A DNA stretch of 64,000 nt from Takakia lepidozioides (GCA_030704615.1 CM060731.1:10230001-10294000); one strand, 5' to 3'. Positions 22,947 to 35,400 are shown, counted from the first letter of the stretch. Translations and numbers: made by a program. The notes: generated by a model not told the origin, from the letters alone.

Positions 22947-23149
22947 GGGAGATGTGCACACAAGACTCCCAGGATGGCGTGCGGGCAAGCTCCCTGGTAG
23001 AAGGGGGATGCAGTGATGGGAAGGAATGCGGTGCCGATTTGTCCGAGCGACGAAGCCTGATCCAAATCCAGGGAGCCAACTATCTCAAAAATCCACAGTC
23101 AGAGTGTTAATGAACCTTGTCTCAGGAATGCGGCCCCTGGTCTTTGCGC

Positions 23150-24320
23150 AATAACTGCTGCAGTCAGAAAGTGGGGGGCCGTCCGGATGATGTCGGCTGA
23201 AGGGGAGAAGCCGGCACCGTGCGTCACATTACTACCCCCGGATGAAAATTCAGCACCGAATATCCAACAGGGGCCGCCCGAATGAAGTCGCCTCGGGCAG
23301 AGACGCCGGAACCTGTCCGACACAGAACAACCCCTGGATGGAAATTCAGCGCCGAATTTCCATTCGGATCCCCCCAAAGGAAGTCGTGTCGGGGGGTCAG
23401 GCCGAAAACTAGCCAACATAAAAACCTCCCCGGATGGAAAAACGGCGCCGAATTTCCATCCGAGGCCGTTCGGATGCAGTCGGGGAGGGGGGAGAGGTCG
23501 GCACCTGGCCCTCACATTTCAACCCCCGGACGGAAATTCGGCACCGAATATCCAACAGGGGAAGCCCGGATGAAGTCGCCTCGGGCGTAGAGGCCAGCGC
23601 GTGTTCGACAGAGAGCATCCCCTGGATGGAGATTCGGCACCGAATTTCCATCCGGGCCCCACCAAACGAAGTCATGTCGGGGGGGGCAGGCCGAAAACTG
23701 GCCGACATAAAAACCTCCCCAGATGGGAAAACGGCGCCGAATTTCCATCCGGGGCCGTTCGGATGCAGTCGGGGAGGGGGGAGAGGTCGGCACCTGGCCG
23801 TCACATTTCAACCCCCGGACGGGAATTCGGCACCGAATATCCAACAGGTGACGCCCGGACGAAGTCGCCTCGGGCGTAGAGGCCGGCACCTGTCCGACAG
23901 AGACCATCCCCCGGATGGAAATTCGCCGCCGAATTTCCATCCGGGCCCCCTCAAAGGAAGTCCGGTCGGGTGGTGAGGCCCAAAACTGGACGATATAAAA
24001 ACCGAACAGGATGGAAAATGGCGCTGAATTTCCGTGCGGGGCGGTTTGGATGCAGTCGGGGAGGGGGGAGAGGCCGGCACCTGGCCGTCACATTTCAACC
24101 CTTGGACGGAAATTCGGCACCGAATATCCAACAGGTGACGCCCGGACGAAGTCGCCTCGGGCGTAGAGGCCGGCACCTGTCCGACAGATACCATCCCCCG
24201 GATTGAAATTTGCTGCTGAATTTCCATCCGGGCCCCCTTAAAGGAAGTCCGGTCGGGTGATGAGGCCCAAAACAGGATGGAAAAATGGCGCCGAATTTCC
24301 GTCCGAGGCCGTTCGGATTT
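23150..24320. repeat. Palindrome-rich tandem array 1 (period about 288 bp, four units)
   Basis: The marker GAAGTCGCCTCGGGC recurs at 23284, 23572, 23861 and 24148, giving a period of 287-289 bases. Each unit contains about three inverted repeats built on GGAAATTCGG and CCGAATTTCC around a GGCGCC or GGCACC centre. The array lies between the 5' ends of the minus-strand transposase copy A and the plus-strand ParB-methyltransferase gene. Short ORFs across it are repeat artefacts. Confidence 0.9.
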
Positions 24321-24469
24321 CCCTCTAGCAGTCCAGGATTCCATGAAAAACGTATCTAAAAGTGGACTTCAGCCACAAAACTAAAAGTTTACTTTGTTTT
24401 TCTCCGTAAAACCAAGCGGCCACACTCAGAATTACCTCCAGGAAGGTAATTCGGCGCTTCGACTTACCT

Positions 24470-24870
24470 GGCGAATGGAAATTCGGCGCCGAATTTCCAT
24501 CCGCCAGCGATCCGAATAACCTACTGGATGGAAATTCGGCGCCGAATTTCCATCCTGATCTGCTCCGAATTACCTGCGTGGCGGAAATTTCGCGCCCCGC
24601 CCTACCCGGCAGGATGGAAATCCGGCGCCGGATTTCCATCCATCCGCTCCGAATTACCTGCGTGGCGGAAATTTCGCGCCCCGCCCTACCCGGCAGGATG
24701 GAAATCCGGCGCCGGATTTCCATCCATCCGGCTCCGAATTACCTGCGTGGCGGAAATTTCGCGCGCCGCCCTACCTGGCATGATGGAAATTTGGCGCCGG
24801 ATTTCCATCCTGCTTCTCTCCGAATTACCTGCATGAGGGAAATTTTGCGCGCCGCCGTACCTGGCGGATG
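24470..24870. repeat. Palindrome-rich tandem array 2 (period about 85 bp)
   Basis: CTCCGAATTACCTG recurs near 24563, 24647, 24732 and 24818. Each unit has a near-perfect 30-base palindrome: GGATGGAAATCC, GGCGCC, GGATTTCCATCC or its TTC/GAA variant. It has the same core as array 1, but a different period and flank. Confidence 0.9.
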
Positions 24871-25525
24871 GGCATTAAATGTCCACCGCCGTCCATTTTT
24901 ATTTGGGCTGGCGACACATGTCTTCCTCGATACGTACCCTAAATCTGATGCTAATCTTGGATTAACTTCTATTCGAGGCATGTACCCCAAAAAACTGAGA
25001 TCTTTTTCCATTTTGGCTGGGACTTATGCCGCCTGAAGGGCGTGGCTCTCCTGAGAGAGACCTTACATCCAGACTGCGGCGGAAGTTGAAAGCTTTGTAC
25101 TACGGATGACGGCCAATCTTTCGCATGGCCAAACTTAAGCTCCAGCAGGAGATTCCAATGTCTTGCTTACAACCCGCGCCAACTGAAGCCGAGTACTCTC
25201 AGGCAAGCCACTTCTGCTTTCGCTTTGTTCGCTTTCGCTTTCGCTTTGTTGTTTCGCTTTGTTTTTGCATCTTCATCCTGCTATCGCTGGAAGCATGTCA
25301 TTCTTTGGCATTGGTTGGATTTGTTTTCATTATTGTTCCATGGCACTCCATACTTCATAAACTTGTTTTGTTTTCATTGTTGTTCCACGATTGTTGCTAT
25401 GGTGGTTGCGCTGCTTGTTGCCATTCTAGTTTTGGCACCGATGTTGGTTCTGACGATTTTGGGAATGACAGAGTGACGACGAGCCCGGCACGCTGGTGGT
25501 ATCATCGACCGCTCCAACTCATCGC

Positions 25526-27236
25526 ATGTTTGAATCGCCCAACTTGGGGCGAGAGGGCAAACTTCAACCTTTTGTTGGTGGACGGGAGGACCTGCAGCGA
25601 GGGTACGACAGAATAGGCATTGGGGAGGTTGGTGCAAGCGGCATGGTAGGTGAAGGGCGTGAGGACGTGAGGACAGCAGATCCGGCAATGGAGGTTGTTG
25701 ATGCACATGCAGTAGGGCCCGCCCACGCAAAGAAGAAGAAGAAAGCTACGCACATGCAATCCCCGGCGAGAGAGCCGTCACGGGCTGCGGAGGGGGGAGT
25801 GAGCAGTGCGCGCGAGGGTGTTCCTTTCTCCTCAATCAAAGTGGTCGTCCTGGAGGGCTCCCCTGCTGCTAGCCCTAGTAAGAAACAGAAAGCCCGTGAG
25901 AGGGCAAAAGAACAGGCGAGACAGAAGGCTAGCCAGGAGGAAAGAGAAAAGGCCACTGAAGAGGCCAGGGGTGCCCAAATGACAGATGCCAATGTAAGCG
26001 AGGGACGCACAGAGACGGTGGATCCCTCCAAGACACCACAAAGAGGCAGTAACACACCGGTTACACCATCGCGGACAAGAGTAGCCCCCGCAATTACCCA
26101 TACGGTGGAGAGTGGAGGAGAGGAAAGAACACCACAAAGAGCACGGATTGTGCAAGTTCGAGGTGAAGCCGGGGAGATGGCAGTAGAGACAGGGAGAGTG
26201 CTCGAGGTGGTTTTGCCGGTGGTTCACCATGTTGAGGAGGACGACACCGAGCTTTCTGACCAGGATGACATCCTCCGGACATCCCCAGGCCCCAAACCCG
26301 CAGCATACAGGCTGGATTTGGTGGTCCTGGTGGGCTGCCGGAGAACCCCTCTGCAGCAGACGTCATGTCTAAGGCGGATATGAAGTTGGCCGCTGCCAAG
26401 ATGTTGGAGGCAACCCACAGCAACATTGGCAGGGTGCTGGGGGGCATGGTGTACCCGGCCAAGCTTCGAATTCCCCTTTGCCGTTTGGTGTCTTTGCAAG
26501 TGGTGAGACCTGCCCTCCCGGCGATATCGACAAGCTGAAATTCTCTTTCGGGGATGGATATCGAATGGGGTCTGCCGCGTTTTACGTTTCCATTGAGAAC
26601 GACCACGGAGCTTCCCGTGCCCACACTTCCGATGAGGTGGACAAATGGGGTCCCCATTGGCAAAGGCGAAATGATGAGTTCGAGAGATCGATTGTTACTG
26701 ATCATTTTTTCCAGCACTTGTCCGGGAAGATATTTTACGTGTGGGACGGCAATCATCGCCTCCTGGCATGGATGGAGCACATAGCCAAAGCCCACCCCAA
26801 CGACCTCGATTGGCATTTCGCCGTGGAGTGTGTTGTGTTGAAGTTGCGGGCCCAAAGATCGCAGTCTTCTCAAAGCTGCAATGGCGGACATCAACTCGTA
26901 AGTTACAACGCCTCTTGCTTTTGGACCCATCCGATTGTAAGTCATTTCATTGCGAATCCTCATATTTGTTGTAAATTCCCATTTCATAATTGTTTGATGG
27001 AAATGTGGCATTGCAGGGTGACTAAGAATGCCTTCATTGCCACCAACTTGTCCCATATGCTCTTCCGAGTGAAGGATGTCGGGAAGCAGGGTGTGCAAGA
27101 GTTTGCCAATTCGCTCAGTGCCGACCTCCTGCGCAAGTCGGAAGTTAAGGCAGACAGAACCTGGTATAGGCTGAGCATGGACGCCATGGTGGACTACATA
27201 TTTCGGGTAAAGCTCCTAACTGTTTTGTTGAGCTAA
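25526..27236 (+). pseudogene. N-terminal part of a ParB/sulfiredoxin-like plus DNA methyltransferase gene
   Basis: The first 290 codons (from ATG 25526) encode a charged, low-complexity region with KKKKK and a run of Lys, Arg, Glu and Ala that could form a coiled coil. After frame changes near 26320 and 26470 the reading gives FASGETCPPGDIDKLKFSF and then, near 26735, KIFYVWDGNHRLLAW. DGNHR is the hallmark of the ParB/sulfiredoxin (Srx) fold, found in plasmid partition proteins and in phage proteins fused to DNA methylases. A phase-consistent GT-AG intron (about 26900-27016) follows ADINS and the frame resumes VTKNAFIATNLSHML. No DNA-binding helix-turn-helix was recognised. The methyltransferase part lies downstream in the same orientation. 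Confidence 0.6.
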
Positions 27237-27895
27237 TCTGTCTCTCCTCCCCCAATAGAAGAAAAAGTGTTGAGCAGGATCTCTAATCTTATGTGCGCAT
27301 TCTTGACAGACAAAATTCAGCAGGATTTGGCACATGCGCGGAGGTTCTACATGGAGTCAGAGGAGAAGAATCTAACCCTCCCGCACTCGAATTGTATCTC
27401 AAAGCTGCGGAGGTGAGGGCCCGCATAAAGTACAAGTCGCGGATGGTAAAGTACGTGGCCATAGCTGATCCCGCCCTTGGTGCCGACTTTCTGGTGGAGG
27501 TGGGGAGCACTACTCCCGCGCTCTGAAGCCCACGATGACATTGGAGAAGCTCCATCGTCTAGCCACATCCTGTGTGGATGGTGCAGAAAAGTGATACATT
27601 CTTAACCAAATTGTGTGGCAACAACTCGTTTTTGTGGTGTTTGGCGCTTACGAATATGCTGGGTGGTTGGACAGACACGGTGGCTCCAGATCTGGAATGG
27701 TTCCCAAAGTACAAGGGACATGTGGAGCTTCCCCAAACCGGACAAACTGTCTGACCCCACATTCGACATGTGGATGAACCGCATGACATGGTGGTTTCAG
27801 GTACTTCCCCACGCTCCGTTTGGCGCTTCTACTCTTGTAGGGGGTGGATTCATTGTATTTTTTCAGCAATGCGATCTGATGGAGAATCTCCACAG

Positions 27896-29115
27896 GTGAC
27901 GACGAATGCGCAAGAGCAGCTGGACACACAAGCACATCAGTTCAAGATGGAGATTTCTCCTGCAGCAGAGAGCCTACGCGACTATGTGACGAGGTACTTT
28001 CTGCTCTACAAAACCGACCTATTCTTTCGGGAGATACCACATGCCCGCCGGAGCCAGGAGTTCACCGACCAGCCGAACGCGGACAAAACAACAATGCGCC
28101 TTCTGTACAGGTACATACGCGATGCCTTCCTTTCAGTCCTTGCATTTTTCGCCGAATTTCCAGATCAGGGCTCCGAAAATGGCTAAGTCCCTAGGGTGGC
28201 TGGCCCTGAACTGGAAGTTCGGCTCCATTTTTCCAGGTCAAGGCCATATGGGACAGCCACTTTCGGGCCGGACCTAGGAAAATGGCGCCGAATTTCCAGT
28301 CAGGGCTCCGAAAATGGCTAAGTCCCTAGGGTGGCTGGCCCTGAACTGGAAATTCGGCGCCATTTTTCCAGTTCTGGGCCCTATTGCCGTTCTGGGACTT
28401 AGCCATTTTCGGGCTGGACCTGGGAAAATGGCGCCGAATTTCCAGTCAGGGCTCCGAAAATGGCTAAATCCCTAGGGTGGCTGGCCCTGAACTGGAAATT
28501 CGGCGCCATTTTTTCCAGTTCTGGGCCATATTGCCCTTGTGGGACTTGGCCATTTTCGGGCCGGACCTGGGAAAATGGCGCCGAATTTCCAGTGAGGGCT
28601 CCAAAAATGGCTAAGTCCCTAGGATGGCTGGCTCTGAACTGGAAATTCGGCGCCATTTTTCCAGTTCTAGGCCCTATTGCCGTTCTGGGACTTAGCCATC
28701 TTCGGGCCAAACCGGGAAAAATGGCGCCGAATTTCCAGTTCAGGGCTCCCAAGATGGCTGTCCCTAGGGTGGCAGTCACCGAAAACCGAAATTCGGTGCC
28801 ATTTTTCCATTTCTAGGCCCAGTCAGATCCGCCCCAACCTGGGAAAATGGTGCCGAATTTGCAGTTTAGGGACCTCATTGTGTTTTTCATGAATGCAGGT
28901 ACTGCAAGTTCTCCCTTTTGGAGAAAGGTCATCTGTCTTTCGAGCCACCATTCTTCCTGGCATGGAGGAACCCTGGGGCTGACTCCATGTACACTGACGA
29001 TATTGTGAAGGAGTGGCATCTGGAACATTTGCGTGATTGCCCTTGGTATGTGGACCTTCCGCCCGGCATGCTCGACCCATCCGAGTTTCAATTGAAGCTG
29101 GATGCTAAGGCCTGA
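27896..29115 (+). pseudogene. Middle exons of the ParB-methyltransferase gene around a palindromic intron
   Basis: The exon 27896-28110 starts after ..CACAG, reads VTTNAQEQLDTQAHQF and ends in CAG before GTACAT. The next exon starts at 28899 after ATGCAG and reads YCKFSLLEKGHLSFEPPFF. The two join in phase (AG plus G gives Arg). The 788-base intron between them is almost entirely palindromic repeat. The reading meets an in-frame TGA at 29113-29115 and further stops near 29203 and 29317, with good coding sense between them, so the gene has decayed. The function of this segment is not recognised. Confidence 0.55.
28148..28870. repeat. Palindrome-rich tandem array 3 (period about 146 bp), intronic
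   Basis: GGGCTCC followed by AAAATGGCTAAG or a close variant recurs at 28168, 28303, 28449, 28596 and 28743. Each unit carries two copies of CTGGAAATTCGGCGCC paired with GGCGCCGAATTTCCAG or its AAAATGGCGCC variant. The array fills a phase-matched intron of the ParB-methyltransferase gene. Confidence 0.9.
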
Positions 29116-29731
29116 CGAAACCGGGCTCCGCTGCCTCCGCTGGGTGCAAAAGAGGCAAAAGCGCTTGCGAACTCCAGGAAAGCGGCAGAGCTTGCTCAAG
29201 CATGAATTCAAGAGAAATTGAATGAGAAGAGTAAAGGTCAAAGGAAAAGGACAAGGAAACATGTGAGTGCAGTAACACCCAAAAAACAGAAAACCATCGG
29301 GGCATCGGAGCAGGCGTAGGAGGGGACCCAAGAGAGTGACTCGGACGACGACTTTGTTCAAGGTCCTGCGACTGCTGTTGCTGCTACCCAGTCACCGGTC
29401 GTCCGGGTTCCCAAGTCAGTTCGGAGTGGGACTGGCTGTGCCAAGAAGTTGGCATTTGAGGGCGAGCCTACACGGCGGTGACGTTTACGCACAGGCCAAA
29501 GCTAGAACCTCCAACCATCATCCAATGCGTCAATGAGAGATTCCTTGACGCTCTCGCTGCCAGGGCGAAGAAGGTGGCACACAGCAACTCTGGCGGAGCA
29601 GAAGGGGAAAGCTAAGAAGAGGGATGCCGGTACAGAGCCTAAAGACACCCCTGGTTTTGAAGCCATGATGGAATTCTTCACGGCTGTGAGCACGGATTCC
29701 AAGAGCACTCGGGGGGGGGGGGGGGGGGGGG

Positions 29732-31093
29732 GTGGTGGAGAGAGCTTGCGACATGATTCTCCTCGACATTCCAGATGGGGAGCTGCTGGAGGGCCTGGAT
29801 GGTGTGCCCACCTGGAACAGGTTTACTGAGGACTACTGGAAAGCCGGGTTTGGGCTGGCGGGGATGCTTCTGGATGACGGTGGATGTGTGGTTGTCATTG
29901 CCACAAGAGGGAAGACCACAGAGAATGCGGTGGCAAGGTGGACACCGAAAAGTGTCACCCCGGTCCTCCTCAGAAAATGGTTCTGCATCAATACACAGGG
30001 GTTGCGAACAGAGGGCCAAAGTGTAAGTTATCAATCTATTGCATTCACCTCATATTGTGGAGTATCTAAACAAGATCCCGGAGTTGATCCCTATTTTGTT
30101 GGATGTGCAGACATTGGTGTTTGAGGCATATTGCTTTGTGAAGAGAGGGTCTACGTTCAAATTCCGCAACGACGGTCGTCTTGTTGATGCTGCTGTGGAC
30201 CCTGTTACCTACGATGTCCTCTACAACTATGTGCCCCACTCCAGTATGCCGAAGGACACAAAGACAGGCAAACCGTGGCGGTACAGCCGGACCCGGAGCC
30301 CTGCACATGCGGCACGGGTAAGCCTTCATGTGCTCAATTTGTCCCCTGGCCCGATTGGAATTGCATGCCGCAAGCCATTAACCGCCCGCTTTGTTCCTCA
30401 GGTGCTTCAATGTGGGCAGGGACGTTGTCCGACATGCATGTGTTCGAGGGGGAGAAACAAGTTGGGATCGAGGCCGAGGAGCCCTTGGTGTACGAGTGAG
30501 TGGTCGCATTGTAAGTTGCCTCCAGATTTCGTGAGGCACCTCCCTTCGCTCTCTTATTTCATTGAAAACCCTTTCTGCTTCTGCTGGTATTGACATTCTT
30601 GAAATGGATTTGTTCTTACTGTAGGATGCCAAGTACGGCAGGAGGGACGTCTACACCGGAGTTCATGGGCAGGAGGAACGTGCCTTTTTTTGCCAGGGGG
30701 GATTTCATGCCTAGTCCAGAAAGGGACTACATCCTTCCTACTTATGCTACCCGGCTTGCTTCGGTGTCCATTAGGAGGTGTTCCGAACCTAGTCGTGTAC
30801 AACAGATTTTAGACGAGGCAAGCCTCAAGAAAATGAAGATGAGGGAGGAGGCAACAGCTATTAGAGCCCGTCGGGCTCGTAGATTTGTGTTGGATTCTGC
30901 TGAGGAAAGTGGGGGAGAAGAGGCAGAAGATTCCCAGGAGGTGAGGTGGACAGTCCCCCAAGGAGAGGACGGCATTTTTGAGAGGCATAGTGCAACCGAT
31001 GCATCACAGAGCTCGGAGGATGGGGGGGATGAGGGGGATGAGGGGGATGAGGAAGAAGGAGGGCCAAGTTCCTCGGAAGGTGTAGGAGAGTAG
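29732..31093 (+). pseudogene. Beta-class (N6/N4-type) DNA methyltransferase-like C-terminal part
   Basis: The exon to 30022 reads DMILLDIPDGELLEG, in the place of the catalytic DPPY/W strand, and then AGMLLDDGGCVVVIATRG. The exon 30111-30317 (phase 0) ends with GKPWRYSRTRSPAHAA, like the lysine-proline segment before the cofactor site in PF01555 enzymes. The exon 30402-30495 gives MWAGTLSDMHVFEGEKQVGIEAEEP, matching the FxGxG-type cofactor loop and the following GIE strand. The last exon, 30625-31093, has a basic and then acidic tail. Catalytic strand first and cofactor loop last is the beta-class order. The usual DPPY/W is replaced by DIPD, so activity is doubtful. An 18-G run at about 29711 coincides with a frame change. 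Confidence 0.55.
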
Positions 31094-34000
31094 TTCCCAT
31101 TCCTGCTATGACAGTTAGGACACACTTGTATAGACGTGGCTTGCCACCAAATTTGCAATAAAATGTTGCATTTCATTGCTATGACGAGTCCACATGACCC
31201 TATTTCCGTGCCTCCTAACCCTATTTCCGTGGACACAATTCGGCCCGCTCATGTTTTTTTTTTTTTCCGCTCATGCTCATGCCGCTCGTGAAATAACAGC
31301 CCCCTTCATTGGCCACGAAGTAAAGAGAGCAGTCAGCTGAATCACGGGCATTCTTTATAACTACCTATTCCATTTTCCCAAATCCAAATGTTGTTCACAC
31401 CAGATGGGCTCTCCAGTTGCCAAGAAAGGTTGTAGTTTTTCATTTACCCTTTTGCTATTTATCCTCCAAAAATATATATTTACCCGCGGGTAAAGGGTAT
31501 ATGGAAATTATTTACCTGTCACACGGATAAGGATAAGGGTATCTCAGATTATTTACCCGTCTGAAGGGTAATGATAAGGGTAAATGAAATGGGTTAATCC
31601 GGGTAAATCATTACCCTTATCCTGATTTATCCACCAGGTAAATTTGGGTAAATGATTTACTAAAAGGTTAGCAGACCCGCTTTCCTAACTGCCGCTCTAA
31701 CTAACATTACCTTGGCCGTACCAAAATGTTAGCGTGTAATGGGAGTTGATATCCTGTGAGCACAACATGAGCATGCTCACGCTCATGTAAGCACAACCCA
31801 CGGTCATGGGAGTTTTATGTTGTTTAACCTCGGTCATGGGAGTCATATGTTTTCCAGGGGGGGTCATTATATGTATTTTTTCCATATCATGTGTATACAA
31901 AGATATATTTATACTAGGCTATATTTTTAAAATTTTGCATTTTTTTCCACCCTATCTTTAGGTAATATTGTAAAACCCTTTGTTTTCTAACACCCTATTT
32001 TATATATATATATTTGCAACAATTAATTAGACCCTATTTTAAATTATCATTTTAAATAATTACAAAATTTCAAAGCATATACACAAACAAGTACATTCCA
32101 TATAACATAAATCAAATGTCGGACCCAAGAAAAAGTTTAATTCTCATTAGCCACGACCTCATTCAAAGCCGCAACATCATTTGGATCTAAAGAGTACAAG
32201 TTTTGATATGGTTCAAATGTCATAGTCACTGTTGAGAATATGGTATCAACATCAATCCACTGTGTATCACTAGAATCATATTTGAACTTTAGGTGACCTC
32301 TACCTGATTTCATCATGAGGATTAGAGTTGAATGGAATATAATAAACTTCACAAGGATGGATACATTATACTGTAGATAAAACCCTTTATTACATTAACT
32401 TTTTAAGTAAAACTCTGGATTTTTGGTGACCCTTCTTTTAAAAAAATTGGGTGAAAAGATATTGCACTACCATATTTTCTAAATAAATTTTTTCTAAAAT
32501 TTACCTCAAAAAAATCACACCTTATATTTGTTCACACGTGGTTTTGAAAATACGGGGAGTGACCCCCCAAGATGTTTTCGACACGGAATAAAATCATAAG
32601 TGGGTATAGAAGACAAAGACATTTGTACGATACATCTGCTCCAAATTAGCAAGGCGAAACTTTCAGTAGTGTAGCCAACCTATAGCGGCGGCGGCGAGTT
32701 TCGCATTGAGAAATATTTGGTGATATGGGCACAAACCTAAGCATCCGTGGGTTTCGCATTGAGAAACCCTTAGTGGTATAGCTTGAGTCAAAACTTTCTA
32801 TACAAAATCCCATCACCCAACAATCCCACATCCCAAAGGAATGGGTGGGGACTTTAAAAGTGACCTATTCATCCTTTTAGCTACAGTATGACTTCTTCTC
32901 AGGCTGGGTTGTCTAGAGTTTCGCCGCGAAATTATCCTTAAATTTGGGGTGAAGCCTCACCGCCCACTCTTTGCGCCTGTTATGGAGAAAAAGCCACGCC
33001 TATAGGGTAACATATTGATCACGTATAGGGGCTACTTGTTCTTTATGTGCTAGTTTCGCCAATTTCGTTTTGTTGTAGAATATTCCATGGAAATATGCCC
33101 TTGTACTCATGCCAGCATGCTCACGCGTTACCCAACCTCGTGTGTAATGCACTAGAGAACAGGCCGGGTAGGGCTGATTTTGCCCTGTAAGCGGCACTGG
33201 ACGAGGCCAGTAGACCGAGCCATGTGGCCGTGCATAGGGTAGAGTTGGCCCTACCCGGCCCGTTCACTGGCGTTAAAAGCAAGTTGTGGAGTATTCTCGC
33301 CGCTACCTGGCGCAATCTAATTGGGCTTGAATTATCCCATGTCAATTGCCCATATTCAAAACCCCCTGGAGTGTCACATGACTATCATTGGCTTCAGGGT
33401 ATGGCGGCTGTGAGCTCAGACCAGCTCCAGAACCACTCCAAAGGACCAGCATAGTACCTCATAAACATCCATCAAAGTGATTGAATCCGCCAACCCATGT
33501 AAACTACTACTCATGCAAACTACAGTTAACAAAGGACATATGAGAGAGAAGTTACCACACCGGTTCACTCATTGAAGCAAGAATTGCGCCAAAGCCTGGG
33601 ATCTGCGGTGTCAGAGGCTTGAAGACCACCTTTCCTACTCCATTCACGCGCCAACTTTTCACCTGTGAGCACACAAACATTTCATATACGTGAACCTAAC
33701 CCCGGTGAGCTTCAAGGGAATGGTGGGAGAGGTGATGGGTGATTACATGTACCGAGGTAGTTGCATACTCGGCCATCTTGGGTGCATAATCGAATCCCAG
33801 CAGATTCGGCAGTACACCCTAGATTCAGCCCTGCCTGTTTTCCCTTGCCATTTTCCCTCGCCCCTTCCTCTACACCATAGCTAAAGGAGCAGTGAGAAGA
33901 CAAGTGAAATCAAGAGCTGAGTTGGTTGAAGAACTCGTTGCGCGAGCGAGACACTCACTTTTGCCTCACTTGATTTCTGTTTCTTCTAGATTTTTACATT

Positions 34001-34960
34001 CCCCGCCATCAGCAAACTTGCTCCTTCTGAAATTTTGTCGATGGGTCTCTGGACCCTCTATGATCATCACTCGGATGATAATTGGTATCCCCAGTTTCTT
34101 CACTCGTTGACATGTTGATATGCCCTTCAGATCTTGGCCTTTGGGCGACTCTCGGTGTAACTCCCCTTGGTCCCCAAGATCTCTTTCCACGAATTTCAGC
34201 CTTGCCATGTACACAGGCACACACCAAGTGATTGATCAATTCCTTGGCTGAAATCTTTGACTTGCCTGCTTCACTTCTTGGTTGACCACTTCTTAGTTGA
34301 CTTTTCGCAATCACTTCTTTATTGTACTCATTTTGTCTTGCCATACACTCTCCCACATCCCTGACTCAGCTCTTCACTTATGACTCTCAATATAATGTGA
34401 CTCCTTTCACTTGTCATATCAGGCCACTGGTGTGCACCTTTGTTACTGAAAGCCTCTTTTGAAAATTGCAGTTTGCCCTCCTTTTTGTTATACTCATGAT
34501 GTTTCTTCGTTTGTACTTCCTTCCACCTTTCGTACCCAGCCATATACTTGCTTTTGCACAATGATTGACCACCCATGATCTCTTTCCTACTTTTCCGGTT
34601 TTCTATTTGAATTTCCAGCTTTGTGGCTTCCTCCCACTTGTCATGTTTTTGACATACAGACATCCTTTAGTATAGGGGAAGTCATTGGCCAGAGGTACTT
34701 CCGCCTTGAGGTTTGCGAACGGGGGCATAGTCCGAGTGAGTGAGCAGACCTGAGAAAGGTGGAACCGAGGGTAGTGACTTTCCCTACATAAAGATTTTCC
34801 AACCTTTTTCTTTTCAGCTTATTTCTTCTAGAGAAAGACTCAATAAGGGGAAAAAGACAAGAAGTAAAGAAATAGCAAGGTAAAGAAATAAAACATAAAT
34901 AAAATAAAAGGGCCCAGCCTTACTGGGAAATTCCCTGTAAGATATCTTCCGCAGCCTAAG
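31094..34960. other. Stretch without convincing genes
   Basis: AT-rich DNA with several hairpin sequences. Small ORFs at 32137-32352 (minus, 71 codons) and 34328-34663 (minus, 111 codons) show no family features I recognise. An exact 16-base palindrome, TTTACCCGCGGGTAAA, lies at 31479-31494 amid GGGTAA/TTACCC repeats up to about 31655. Confidence 0.4.
33157..33265. repeat. Fold-back (hairpin) sequence
   Basis: Arms at 33157-33174 and 33248-33265 are inverted copies (GAACAGGCCGGGTAGGGC against its complement, one mismatch) separated by 73 bases. This could be a short inverted-repeat element; no target duplication was established. Confidence 0.5.
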
Positions 34961-34971
34961 AGAGTCAGTTA

Positions 34972-35400
34972 ATGACCAAGCTTATTGGCAACCTGCCTAG
35001 GAATTATCGACATCTCAAGACTGCTTGGGATAGTGTACCGGATGAGAAAAAGACTCTTGAGATACTCACACTGCGCATCCTCAAGGAGGGAGCAGCTGTC
35101 AAAGAAGATGAAATAGAATACACGCTTTCTATGCTCACAGGAATAGTGGAAGCGGTGGGAGTGCCGGACATCTGGAAGCAGTGGGATTGCCAGACAGTTT
35201 GAAAGTAGGGGGAATGACGACTTCACATTGAAAGTCTTAAGCAAAAGACGCGTTGCGGAAACTGTGGTGAAGTCGGTGTCTTATGGGGAATTTCCCAGTA
35301 AGACCTTGCATTGCAAAAATCTGCTCCAAAGATCCCTAAAAATACAAGGGAAAAAAGCTGGAAAGTCTTTACGCCTCTCCTTCTGACCCAAGGATCTGAT
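34972..35400 (+). pseudogene. Ty1/copia gag fragment
   Basis: MTKLIGNLPRNYRHLKTAWD begins a copia-type gag segment (UBN2-like pattern: leucine-rich helices, LPxxY, then LRILKEGA). Further on, in another frame, CGNCGEVG starts a damaged zinc knuckle near 35258. There is no downstream integrase or reverse transcriptase. LTR-like sequence follows from about 35419. Confidence 0.6.

Noticed and set aside
23150-24870. Repeat-spacer pattern that might suggest a CRISPR array
   Set aside because: Units are long, the spacers are themselves repeated, the repeats are palindromic with variants, and the setting is eukaryotic with transposase genes and introns.
29710-29731. Gly-rich segment encoded by an 18-G run
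   Set aside because: The run coincides with a frame change between two coding segments, so its length is probably wrong or it is a slippage site, not a real polyglycine domain.
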